Shown: positions 41,637 to 48,262 of the stretch, in pieces
Numbering within the stretch: the first letter of the stretch is position 1
How the letters are laid out: the number at the start of each line of letters is the position of its first letter
From: an uncultured Clostridia bacterium
Lineage (GTDB): Bacteria; Bacillota; Clostridia; Oscillospirales; Ruminococcaceae
Assembly (NCBI GenBank): GCA_944382905.1
Contig: CALWNU010000037.1
Location: forward strand, 88,392 to 136,656
DNA: 48,265 nt
Direction: 5' to 3'
Position numbers and translations under genes: made by a program
The notes under the pieces: generated by a model
Database searches by the model: none
What the model saw: the letters and a program-made list of their open reading frames with translations, nothing else
What the model was told of the DNA's origin: nothing

Positions 41637-42980
41637 TTACCTGGCGGCGCTTTCCGTCCTCCAGTCATTGACCACCTGCGCGGCTACCTCTTCCCAAGGC
41701 AGGTTCCCCTGGGCATATTGCAGCAGCGCTGCGCCGAACTGGTCTTTGAAGGTCTGGCTGGGGAAAAGGGTAAAGTTCCACGGGATATTTTCCACGCCCT
41801 CCCGGTTCATCCACTTGGAAACTTCCTTAGCCAGCGGGTCGTCTGGGGTCTCGTCAGTAGAAAAGGTATCGAAGGGTGCGATAAAGCCCAGTTCCTCTGT
41901 GACAAACCGTTTGCCGGTTTGGGAAGTAAAAAGCCAATTGATAAAATCTGCCGCCAGTTTCTGATCTTCCTGACTGGCTTTGGCATTGATGCAGAAAAAG
42001 TTTTCCGTTCCAATGCACAAGCCCTGTGTTTCTTCTCCATCCACACCCATATAAATCGGCAAAAAGCCCAGGTCTTCCGGCTGGATGGTATTGCCTTCGA
42101 TCCCTTTGATATCGTTCCAGGCCCAGTTCCCGTTTTGTACCATGGCGCACCGGCCCAGGGCGAATTCCGCCATGGAATCCATGACCTGCTTGGTTCCCAG
42201 CAGTTTGCGGTCTACGGTAGAATTATTTAAATAAAGGTCAAAGATATTCTTAAAGTTTTCCTGGTAGGAAAAGGCGATTTCCTTGGTTTCGTCGCTGGTC
42301 AGGTCCGTCTGGTTATCCCGCCACTCGAACGAAATGGGGAGGTTGGCCAAATGGGTCTGCCACCGCCAGTCCTCTCCCGGCTTGAGCGAGGTGCAGGCAA
42401 AAACGCCGTCAATGCCGAGCTGCTCTTTTTTCGCTGTCATATCCTCCACGACCTGTTTGAGGGTTTCAAAATTCTGGATCTGTTCCACTGAGGAAACCTT
42501 AGCCCCTTCGGCGGCAAAATATTTTTGCAGAATGGCTTTGTTGTAGAGGATTCCGTACCCCTCTACCACATAGGGAATCCCGTACACCTTCCCGCCGCTG
42601 GTCACAGCCAGGCTTTTGTCCTTCAAATGCCCATACAGCTCGGTCTGGCTTAAATCTGCGCAATAGTCCTTCCAACTCAAATAGCCCAGCGGGCCGTTGA
42701 TCTGGAACAAAGTGGGAGCATCGGACTTGGCCATCTCGGACTTGAGGGTCTGTTCATAGGTGCCGGATGCGGCGGTTACCACCCGCAGGGTAACGCCGGT
42801 TTCCTCGTGATAGGCGTCGGCAATGCGTTCATAAACCTGGGCAACTTCCGGTTTAAAATTCAAATAATACACGGTACCTTCCGACTTGTCCAGCACGCCG
42901 GAAGATTCCCCGCCTGCGGCGCATCCGGTCAGCGCGGACAGCAGCAGAAGGCCCAGCAGAAATAGGGACTTCTTTTTCAT
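41637..42980 (-). CDS. Extracellular sugar-binding lipoprotein of the ABC transporter
   Basis: A 447-residue family 1 solute-binding protein. Signal peptide MKKKSLFLLGLLLLSA with lipobox LTGC (lipidated Cys 20). Typical segments are VTLRVVTAASGTYEQTLKSEMAKSDAPTLFQI, YGIPYVVEGYGILYNKAIL, AFALGRCAMVQNGNWAW-like FALGRCAMVQNGNWAW and KLAADFINWLFT. ATG 42980 follows AAAGGAGG. First gene of the maltodextrin operon. Substrate is inferred from malQ and glgP. Confidence 0.93.
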   Translation of the reverse strand: MKKKSLFLLGLLLLSALTGCAAGGESSGVLDKSEGTVYYLNFKPEVAQVYERIADAYHEETGVTLRVVTAASGTYEQTLKSEMAKSDAPTLFQINGPLGYLSWKDYCADLSQTELYGHLKDKSLAVTSGGKVYGIPYVVEGYGILYNKAILQKYFAAEGAKVSSVEQIQNFETLKQVVEDMTAKKEQLGIDGVFACTSLKPGEDWRWQTHLANLPISFEWRDNQTDLTSDETKEIAFSYQENFKNIFDLYLNNSTVDRKLLGTKQVMDSMAEFALGRCAMVQNGNWAWNDIKGIEGNTIQPEDLGFLPIYMGVDGEETQGLCIGTENFFCINAKASQEDQKLAADFINWLFTSQTGKRFVTEELGFIAPFDTFSTDETPDDPLAKEVSKWMNREGVENIPWNFTLFPSQTFKDQFGAALLQYAQGNLPWEEVAAQVVNDWRTESAAR

Positions 42981-43205
42981 TTGTTTTCCTCCTTTTTCGG
43001 CCGGAGAAAGATTCCGGCACAAAACGCTTTCGCCTTCCGGTTTGGGTAAGAAGGCGCGGCGCATGGATTTCGAACCATAGTATGTGTATTCCGCCGTCAT
43101 TTATCCCCGCCAAGACACCGGATCCCGCAAAAATTGTTTTCTTCGCCACTGGTTTTCTGCTATCATAAAAATAGACATCCATCAAAGAAACAAGGAGGAA
43201 TTTGC
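42981..43205. other. Intergenic region between the sugar-binding and membrane coiled-coil genes
   Basis: A 225-bp divergent gap. Leftward there is no good sigma-A promoter; a CATACTAT sequence near 43073-43080 is the nearest -10 candidate, and two small stems (CGCCTT/AAGGCG and GCCGGA/TCCGGC) precede the ribosome site. No perfect catabolite-response element is seen. Rightward there is an extended -10 promoter, listed separately. Confidence 0.5.
43158..43166 (+). promoter_or_regulatory. Extended -10 promoter of the membrane coiled-coil gene
   Basis: TGCTATCAT supplies TGn and a 5/6 -10 hexamer 40 bases before the ATG; the -35 is weak. TTCGCCA (43142-43148), a minus-strand 0A-box consensus, lies near where the -35 would be; it may be chance. 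Confidence 0.5.
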
Positions 43206-43658
43206 ATGGAAATGTATGAGAAACCAGGTGCGGTCCGTTCCGCCCTGGACAGCGAACAGGCCATCCAGCTGCTGCAGCGGATTGACGCCAATACCCAAAA
43301 AGCGGTTTTGGCATCGCAAAAAAGGTTGTTTTATACCAAAATCCAGCTTTCCCTTCTGGCAGTAGGAACCGCTGCAATCCTTTGTTTTCTGCTTCTGGTT
43401 GGCCCTGGGCTCTATCGCTCCTCCCGAAACGCCGATCAAGCGCTGGAGAACCTGCAGTCCATCACCGCAGAATTGGCGCAGGCGGACATCCCCGCGCTGA
43501 TGGCAGAAATGGACGCGCTGGCAAAGCAGGGACAAGACAGCCTGGATGCAATCGAAAAAGCTGCAGAGGTGCTGGAAAAATTGGACATCGACACGTTAAA
43601 CCAGGCGGTTTCCGATCTGCAAAAAGCCGCCTCTCCCCTGGCGCGCCTGTTTGGATAG
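43206..43658 (+). CDS. Single-pass membrane protein with a C-terminal coiled coil, unknown function
   Basis: A 150-residue protein I cannot assign. A charged N-terminus (MEMYEKPGAVRSALDSEQAI) leads to one membrane segment at about 46-68, then an extracytoplasmic heptad-rich helix (about 75-140; NADQALENLQSITAELAQADIPALMAEMDALAKQG). The shape recalls spacers or scaffolds seen in methyl-accepting and sensor proteins but it has no signalling domain. ATG 43206 follows AAGGAGG. It is the first rightward gene and lies just before the Spo0A-like gene. Confidence 0.7.
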   Translation: MEMYEKPGAVRSALDSEQAIQLLQRIDANTQKAVLASQKRLFYTKIQLSLLAVGTAAILCFLLLVGPGLYRSSRNADQALENLQSITAELAQADIPALMAEMDALAKQGQDSLDAIEKAAEVLEKLDIDTLNQAVSDLQKAASPLARLFG

Positions 43659-43726
43659 GCAAAAACCGCTTCCCTGGCGGCGAGGTGGTTAACGGGGAGA
43701 AAAACCAGACAGAATTTTAGACATTT

Positions 43727-43733
43727 TGACGAA
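43727..43733 (+). promoter_or_regulatory. 0A box 1 (TGNCGAA)
   Basis: TGACGAA, a full match to the Spo0A-binding consensus TGNCGAA, about 300 bases before the Spo0A-like ATG. Confidence 0.6.
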
Positions 43734-43779
43734 AATTAGCTTTTATTTTTTCTGGTGTTCTGCGTTTTCTTTCTTTGAT

Positions 43780-43786
43780 TTCGACA
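43780..43786 (-). promoter_or_regulatory. 0A box 2 (TGNCGAA, minus orientation)
   Basis: TTCGACA on the plus strand equals TGTCGAA on the minus strand, the strongest form of the 0A consensus. Confidence 0.65.
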
Positions 43787-43812
43787 GAAATGGAGGTACT
43801 TCCCTCGAAAAA

Positions 43813-43819
43813 TGTCGAA
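43813..43819 (+). promoter_or_regulatory. 0A box 3 (TGNCGAA)
   Basis: TGTCGAA, followed by AAAAA as in strong Bacillus 0A sites, on the plus strand; 27 bases after box 2 and in opposite orientation. Confidence 0.65.
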
Positions 43820-43913
43820 AAAACACCGGTTTTTTTCTCTTTTTGCCCGGATTGAGAACTTTCCAAAGGTATGCGGGATAGATTTGACAAGGCAAATATA
43901 TTTACACAAGGAC

Positions 43914-43941
43914 TTGATTTTTTACGCTGAATGAATAAGAT
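43914..43941 (+). promoter_or_regulatory. Candidate promoter of the Spo0A-like gene
   Basis: TTGATT (43914-43919), 16-bp spacer, TAAGAT (43936-43941). The same stretch holds AGGA (43909) and GAAT (43928), 16 bases apart, which resembles a sigma-H promoter but at non-ideal spacing. I cannot decide between them. Confidence 0.45.
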
Positions 43942-44030
43942 AAACATAGAGATTCGTCGTTTGACCGCGGTGGTCGCATAGAGGAGAGGGATTGGCATCA
44001 TACGATTCACGCTCTTGGGGGTTTTGTATC

Positions 44031-44804
44031 ATGCCGCAACAGAGGAAGGTTATTATTTCAGACAACGATCCGGCTTTTTTGGCTGCTTGTGAACAATCAT
44101 TTCAGCTGCTTGGGTTTCAAACGGTTGTGGTGCCCAAACACGGCCTTATGCTGTGGGACGCCATCGACCAAGAACAGCCGGATGCCGTTATTTGCAATCT
44201 TTTCATGCCTTACTGCGATGTCGTGCATATTTTAGAGCACCGAAGCAACGAAAGAACGGTCCCTTTGTGGATTGCATTGTGTACTTTTGATCACGAAAAG
44301 CTGTTTGAACGGTTCTTTGCCACCGGCGGCACTTATGTGTTTGTCAAGCCGTTTGAGCCATCCATCCTGGCGGAACGGATCGCCAACTATTTTACGCGGA
44401 TGGAACAGCAATCCAATCTGCGGCGCCTACCGGAGAAGTCTTGTTCTTTTGATCTGGAAAAAGCGACAGCGGAACTGCTCAAAACCATTGGTGTTCCCGC
44501 CCATTTGACCGGATACTATTATATCAAAACCGGGATTTCCCTGCTGTTTCACAATGAAGCCCGGTTTTCCCACAGTACCAAAGGGCTGTATCAGGCAATC
44601 GCCGGCGAGGTGCGCAGCACCTATGCCTGTGTGGAGCGCAACATCCGCACTGCGGTGGAAGCGGCCTTTGACCGCGGCGATTTGCAGCTTTTGGAATCCT
44701 TTTTCGGCAGTTCGGTCAACCGGAAAAGCGGAAAGCCAAACAATATTCAGTTTATCGCCACTTTGTATGAAACTCTTTTGTGGAAACAGGCTGCCAATGG
44801 GTAG
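44031..44804 (+). CDS. Spo0A-like response regulator with Asn at the phosphoacceptor position
   Basis: A 257-residue protein with Spo0A architecture. The receiver domain (about 5-125) keeps SDNDPAF for the acidic pocket and VFVKPFE for the conserved Lys, but at residue 56 the codon is AAT: AVICNLFMPYCD aligns with the Bacillus Spo0A phosphoacceptor D56 in a D-x-x-MP context. The C-terminal DNA-binding domain (about 145-257) is well conserved: IGVPAHLTGYYYIKTGISLL, ERNIRTAVEAAFDRGDLQLLESFFG and NNIQFIATL. ATG 44031 places Asn at 56 as in Spo0A; a TTG at 43992 with a strong GAGGAGAGG site is an alternative. Likely a phosphorylation-independent Spo0A paralogue or decoy. Confidence 0.85.
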   Translation: MPQQRKVIISDNDPAFLAACEQSFQLLGFQTVVVPKHGLMLWDAIDQEQPDAVICNLFMPYCDVVHILEHRSNERTVPLWIALCTFDHEKLFERFFATGGTYVFVKPFEPSILAERIANYFTRMEQQSNLRRLPEKSCSFDLEKATAELLKTIGVPAHLTGYYYIKTGISLLFHNEARFSHSTKGLYQAIAGEVRSTYACVERNIRTAVEAAFDRGDLQLLESFFGSSVNRKSGKPNNIQFIATLYETLLWKQAANG

Positions 44805-44911
44805 CCTGCGCCTTGGAGGAAAAGGACGGTTCACAGTATTTTCATAAAACCCGCCAGATTCGTTTAATTTTTTATCATGATCTGGCCATATCCGCCTGTT
44901 ATACTCAGAAC

Positions 44912-45017
44912 TGTTCCAAGGATGAAAGCGGTTGGCAGCACAGCCGCTTGCGCACAATCTTTTCATATTGGACCTCCTCTTTGCAAAAGCGCGGTGCCAG
45001 CCGCGCTTTTGTTTTTT
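44912..45017 (+). ncRNA. Candidate small RNA or structured 3' UTR of the Spo0A-like gene
   Basis: TATACT (44900-44905) with a preceding TGT may be an extended -10 promoter. About 106 bases follow to a strong terminator. They contain a 9-bp stem AAGCGGTTG/CAGCCGCTT with a six-base loop, then a single-stranded tract with ACCTCCTCT that is complementary to Shine-Dalgarno sequences, then the terminator hairpin. It could be an independent sRNA or the end of the Spo0A-like mRNA. Confidence 0.4.
44985..45017 (+). terminator. Terminator after the Spo0A-like gene
   Basis: AAAAGCGCGG/CCGCGCTTTT perfect 10-bp stem (44985-45010) followed by GTTTTTT. Confidence 0.93.
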
Positions 45018-45023
45018 GCCAGC

Positions 45024-45054
45024 AAAAAAGCCCTGACCTTCGTCAGGGCTTTTT
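45024..45054 (-). terminator. Bidirectional terminator after the methyltransferase gene
   Basis: GCCCTGAC/GTCAGGGC stem (45030-45049, four-base loop) with six A on one side and five T on the other, so it works in both directions between the converging genes. Confidence 0.92.
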
Positions 45055-45080
45055 ACGATCTTACGGCCGGGGCCGGTAGG

Positions 45081-45863
45081 TTACGGCTTGCGCGCCAGTT
45101 GCAGCTCGATGGTATCGTAAACCGTATATCTTCCCCCATGCCGGTCGATGGCTTGTTCGATTTTTTCAAAAAATTCTTTTCTTTTTGTTTCTTCGATGGC
45201 AATATGGTCGGAATAGGTTCCGAGTAAGGCGGTATATTCTCTGGCCGAAAACTGCCTTGTTCGTTTCAGCAGCTGGTAGCGGATGTCCGTAAACCCATAC
45301 CGGGCGGCGATTTCCGCTTTGGCTTTCGCCATGGCGTCACCATATTCCACCGGCCTGGCCGTTGAACCCATGTAGACTCGGTATAATGCCTGGATCTCAT
45401 CTGCCAGCTTTGTTCTGCCTTTGTCTTCAAACGGATGATTATCCATACGCACAAAGGCCCCGCCGCTTTTCAACATGGAAAAAACCCTGGGATAGCCGAT
45501 TTCCTGGGCAATCCAGTGAAAAGCTGTGGCGGAAAACACCAAATCCACCGTCCCGTCTGGGAAGTCCGTTTCTTCCAATTTGCCGGTCCGGATCAAAAAT
45601 GCCGGGTATTCTTGGAATTTTGCCCGGCACAGGGCGGCGAACTGCTCGCCAGGCTCCACCGCCGTGACATGGCACCCCTTTTGCAAAAAAGGCCGGGTGG
45701 CCTGCCCGCTGCCAATGCCAATTTCCACTACATTGCTTTGCGCAGAAACCGGGCAATAGGCAAAAATCGCTTGATACGCTGCGTCCCCATAGCCGGGACG
45801 CCATCTATCATATGCCTGGGCAACGGAATCGAAGGTCCGTTCCAGGCCCGGAAGCACAGGCAT
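45081..45863 (-). CDS. Class I SAM-dependent methyltransferase
   Basis: A 260-residue methyltransferase with FDSVAQAYDRWRPGYGDAAYQAIF, motif I VVEIGIGSGQATRPFL, the acidic post-I residue in VTAVEPGEQFAALC and LVFSATAFHWI, a pattern close to trans-aconitate or putative antibiotic-type methyltransferases. The substrate is not visible. GAAAGGAGAGG precedes ATG 45863. Single-gene unit with a good promoter and a palindrome over the start site. Confidence 0.85.
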   Translation of the reverse strand: MPVLPGLERTFDSVAQAYDRWRPGYGDAAYQAIFAYCPVSAQSNVVEIGIGSGQATRPFLQKGCHVTAVEPGEQFAALCRAKFQEYPAFLIRTGKLEETDFPDGTVDLVFSATAFHWIAQEIGYPRVFSMLKSGGAFVRMDNHPFEDKGRTKLADEIQALYRVYMGSTARPVEYGDAMAKAKAEIAARYGFTDIRYQLLKRTRQFSAREYTALLGTYSDHIAIEETKRKEFFEKIEQAIDRHGGRYTVYDTIELQLARKP

Positions 45864-45879
45864 TTTCGCCTCTCCTTTC

Positions 45880-45899
45880 TGAAAAACATATTTTTCAGC
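45880..45899 (-). promoter_or_regulatory. Palindrome at the methyltransferase start site
   Basis: Eight-base arms CTGAAAAA/TTTTTCAG around CATA, starting 17 bases before the ATG and touching the -10 hexamer. Operator or leader hairpin. Confidence 0.55.
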
Positions 45900-45926
45900 A
45901 TACCAGAAAACCTGCGCGGGTGCAAG
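45898..45926 (-). promoter_or_regulatory. Sigma-A promoter of the methyltransferase gene
   Basis: Minus-strand TTGCAC (45921-45926), 17-bp spacer, TATGCT (45898-45903) with the TGG extension. Confidence 0.75.
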
Positions 45927-45964
45927 GTTCGTCTTGACGGAATACGGGTGATTTCTTTTTTACC

Positions 45965-45995
45965 GTATATTTGCCCGCTTGGTTTCACATGATAT
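45965..45995 (+). promoter_or_regulatory. Possible sporulation-sigma promoter of the GH18 gene
   Basis: GTATATT (45965-45971) and CATGATAT (45988-45995), separated by 16 bp, resemble sigma-E elements; read as GTATA, 18 bp, CATGATA they also resemble sigma-G. Neither fit is complete. Confidence 0.35.
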
Positions 45996-46015
45996 AGCAA
46001 AAGGCGGTGAATCAT

Positions 46016-48124
46016 GTGTATCGATACTATTTAAAACCAGGACAAAACAATACCTACGATTTGATCATCTGTATCGAACGCCAGGACGTGGAACTGGGGT
46101 TGGATTTTTGGTCAAAGGCAGATGGACAAAGCGCTTACCGGCAATTTGTACAATATCTGACCGAACAAAACAAAAAATATAAAATCATAACCATCCGGAT
46201 TTTCGTATCCGGCCTGCTGGTAGCAGTGATCCCCTTTCAGGCCGCGACCATTGCGGCAGCGGAAAGCGGGGAGTTTTCCACTGTGACCCACAGTATTTTT
46301 TCCGCGGCGGAAGAGGCCATTCGCTCCAGCAGCAAATTCCATATGACCTATCTGCATGGCGGGACTGTCAGCCAACAGATTGCCCAAGTGGAAACGGTAG
46401 GCACATTTCAGACCGTGTCACCTCTTTATTTTGACATCGATTCCCAGGGCAATCTCTCTGTCACTGGGGTGAGCCGGATCCTGATCCAGGCCATGAAAGA
46501 AAAAAACATCAAAGTAGTCCCCTTGCTGAGCAACCATTGGGACCGTGCCGCCGGGGAATTGGCGCTGCAAAATCCGGAAAAGCTCGCCAACCAGGTGGTG
46601 CAGGCAATTGACAATTACGGGCTGGACGGTGTCAACGTGGATATCGAAAACGTCACCGCCTCTTCCCAGGACGCTTACACCACGCTAGTGCGCCTGCTGC
46701 GCGAAAAGCTGCCGCAGGACAAAGAAGTTTCCGTGGCCGTAGCAGCCAACCCCAACGGATGGACCACCGGTTGGCATGGGTCCTATGATTACGCCCAGCT
46801 GGGCAAATATGCGGATTATCTGATGATCATGGCTTACGATGAAAGTTGGGTGGGAAGCGATCCTGGACCCGTGGCCAGTATTAATTTTGTCGAACGCTCT
46901 ATCTCCTATGCCCTGCGGCATGTCCCCGCGGAAAAAATCGTACTGGGGGTACCGTTTTACGGCAGGATCTGGAGCAACGACGGCAATTTCAACGGACAGG
47001 GCGTCAGCCTGAAAACGCTGGAAAAATGGTTTGACGATTATGATGTCACCATTACCTACTCCCAGGAAAGCCAGTCGCCCAAAGCGGAATTTACCATTTC
47101 TGCCGGCGACGTGACCCACACTTTAAACGGGAAAACGCTTTCCCCGGGCAAATATACGGTCTGGTTTGAGAACGAACAGTCTTTGGAAAGCAAAATCCAG
47201 CTGGTGCACCGGTACGATTTGAAAGGACTGGGATCCTGGTCTTTATCCCAGGCGCCGGATTCCATTCTGCAACAACTTTCCGGCTGGCTAAACCAGGCGC
47301 AGGAGGACCTGGAAGAACCGTTGACCGGGACCGTGACCGCTTCTTCGCTGCGGATCCGGCAAGGACCATCTACTGCGAGCCAAACCATCGGGTACCTTTC
47401 TCAAGGGGATTCGGTCACCATTGTGGGCGTCCAGGACGGCTGGTATGCCATTCGTCTGGAAGACGGTCGTTTGGGATATGTCAGCGCCGAGTATATCGCG
47501 TTAGAACAACCGGAACCTGTCACCCGCACCGGCTACTGTACCGGCTCCAATGTGCGCGTGCGCGAGCAAGCGTCTACCAGTTCTGATATTTTAGGCCGGC
47601 TCAACCAGGGTGACAGCTTTACCGTCGTAGGGGAAGCACAGGACGGATGGTACCAAATCCAGATGGAAAACGGCGTGTCTGGCTATGTGTTCGGCGAATA
47701 TGTAACCTTTACCAAGCCCGTGGTCACCCGCACCGGCTATTGCACCGATTCCAATGTGCGCATCCGCAAAGGACCTTCTACCAGCACCGATATCCTGAGC
47801 CGGCTCAATCAGGGCGACAGTTTTAACGTCATTGGCGAAGCGCAAAACGGCTGGTATGAAATCAAAACAGAAAACGGTATTTCCGGTTATGTCTCCAGCG
47901 AATATGTAACCTTTACCAAACCTGTGATCACCCGCACCGGCTATTGCACCGATTCCAATGTGCGCGTGCGAAAATCGCCATCTACCACATCCACGATTCT
48001 ACGGTATTTGCAACGTGGGGAAACATTTACTGTAATCGGGGAAGCACAAAACGGTTGGTACCAAATCCAGTTTGGCAACCAAATCACCGGCTATGTGCAT
48101 AGCGATTATGTACGTTTCAAATAA
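46016..48124 (+). CDS. Membrane-anchored GH18 family wall hydrolase with four SH3b domains
   Basis: A 702-residue protein, probably a cell-wall or spore-wall glycosidase of the YaaH/SleL/chitinase-like GH18 group. A soluble N-terminal domain (1-55, YYLKPGQNNTYDLIICIERQ) is followed by one membrane segment (about 57-80), then the GH18 barrel with catalytic DGVNVDIE (D204 to E211), LMIMAYDESW and VPFYGRIW. Four bacterial SH3 repeats (from about 437, 503, 571 and 639) end the protein, with the last three nearly identical. GTG 46016 is chosen because AAGGCGGTGA lies five bases upstream; GTG 46007 would sit within that site. Confidence 0.88.
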   Translation: MYRYYLKPGQNNTYDLIICIERQDVELGLDFWSKADGQSAYRQFVQYLTEQNKKYKIITIRIFVSGLLVAVIPFQAATIAAAESGEFSTVTHSIFSAAEEAIRSSSKFHMTYLHGGTVSQQIAQVETVGTFQTVSPLYFDIDSQGNLSVTGVSRILIQAMKEKNIKVVPLLSNHWDRAAGELALQNPEKLANQVVQAIDNYGLDGVNVDIENVTASSQDAYTTLVRLLREKLPQDKEVSVAVAANPNGWTTGWHGSYDYAQLGKYADYLMIMAYDESWVGSDPGPVASINFVERSISYALRHVPAEKIVLGVPFYGRIWSNDGNFNGQGVSLKTLEKWFDDYDVTITYSQESQSPKAEFTISAGDVTHTLNGKTLSPGKYTVWFENEQSLESKIQLVHRYDLKGLGSWSLSQAPDSILQQLSGWLNQAQEDLEEPLTGTVTASSLRIRQGPSTASQTIGYLSQGDSVTIVGVQDGWYAIRLEDGRLGYVSAEYIALEQPEPVTRTGYCTGSNVRVREQASTSSDILGRLNQGDSFTVVGEAQDGWYQIQMENGVSGYVFGEYVTFTKPVVTRTGYCTDSNVRIRKGPSTSTDILSRLNQGDSFNVIGEAQNGWYEIKTENGISGYVSSEYVTFTKPVITRTGYCTDSNVRVRKSPSTTSTILRYLQRGETFTVIGEAQNGWYQIQFGNQITGYVHSDYVRFK
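47521..48124 (+). repeat. Three tandem 204-bp SH3b-coding repeats
   Basis: Units begin at 47521, 47725 and 47929, each starting CACCCGCACCGGCTA and encoding RTGYCT(D/G)SNVR(V/I)R and GEAQ(D/N)GWY(Q/E)I. Period is 204 bp or 68 residues. The DNA is similar enough to allow unit gain or loss. Confidence 0.9.
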
Positions 48125-48146
48125 TACAACCCTATCCGGCAAACGG

Positions 48147-48184
48147 AAAGAGGCGCAGATGCGATTTGCATCTGCGCCTCTTTT
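48147..48184 (+). terminator. Terminator after the GH18 gene
   Basis: AGAGGCGCAGATGC and its complement form a long perfect stem (48149-48182) with a small AT loop and end in TTTT. It also lies just past the 3' end of the tRNA on the other strand. Confidence 0.88.
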
Positions 48185-48186
48185 GG

Positions 48187-48262
48187 TGGCTCCCCAAGTA
48201 GGGCTCGAACCTACGACCCTGCGGTTAACAGCCGCATGCTCTGCCAGCTGAGCTATTGAGGA
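48187..48262 (-). tRNA. tRNA-Asn (anticodon GTT), with encoded CCA
   Basis: A complete 76-base cloverleaf on the minus strand: acceptor TCCTCAA/TTGGGGA, D arm GCTC...GAGC, anticodon stem TGCGG/CCGCA with loop CTGTTAA (anticodon GTT), variable GGGTC, T arm GTAGG TTCGAGC CCTAC, discriminator G and genomic CCA. Confidence 0.97.

Larger units (their letters stand above)
43659..44030 (+). other. 372-bp intergenic region with 0A boxes ahead of the Spo0A-like gene
   Basis: No terminator with a U-tract follows the coiled-coil gene. The region carries three TGNCGAA boxes (43727, 43780, 43813), a sigma-A-like promoter and no open frame that I would call a gene. It is AT-rich compared with the surrounding genes. 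Confidence 0.7.

Noticed and set aside
43142..43148. Fourth 0A-like box TTCGCCA upstream of the coiled-coil gene
   Set aside because: Single match with a weak N position; such a motif is expected about once per 2 kb by chance, so not listed as a site.
43667..43692. Inverted repeat AACCGCTTC/GAGGTGGTT after the coiled-coil gene
   Set aside because: Needs several G-U pairs and has no U-tract, so not called a terminator.
44780..45079. Rightward open frame of 99 codons after the Spo0A-like gene
   Set aside because: It overlaps the end of the Spo0A-like gene and reads through two strong terminators; no convincing ribosome site for its ATG and no recognisable family.
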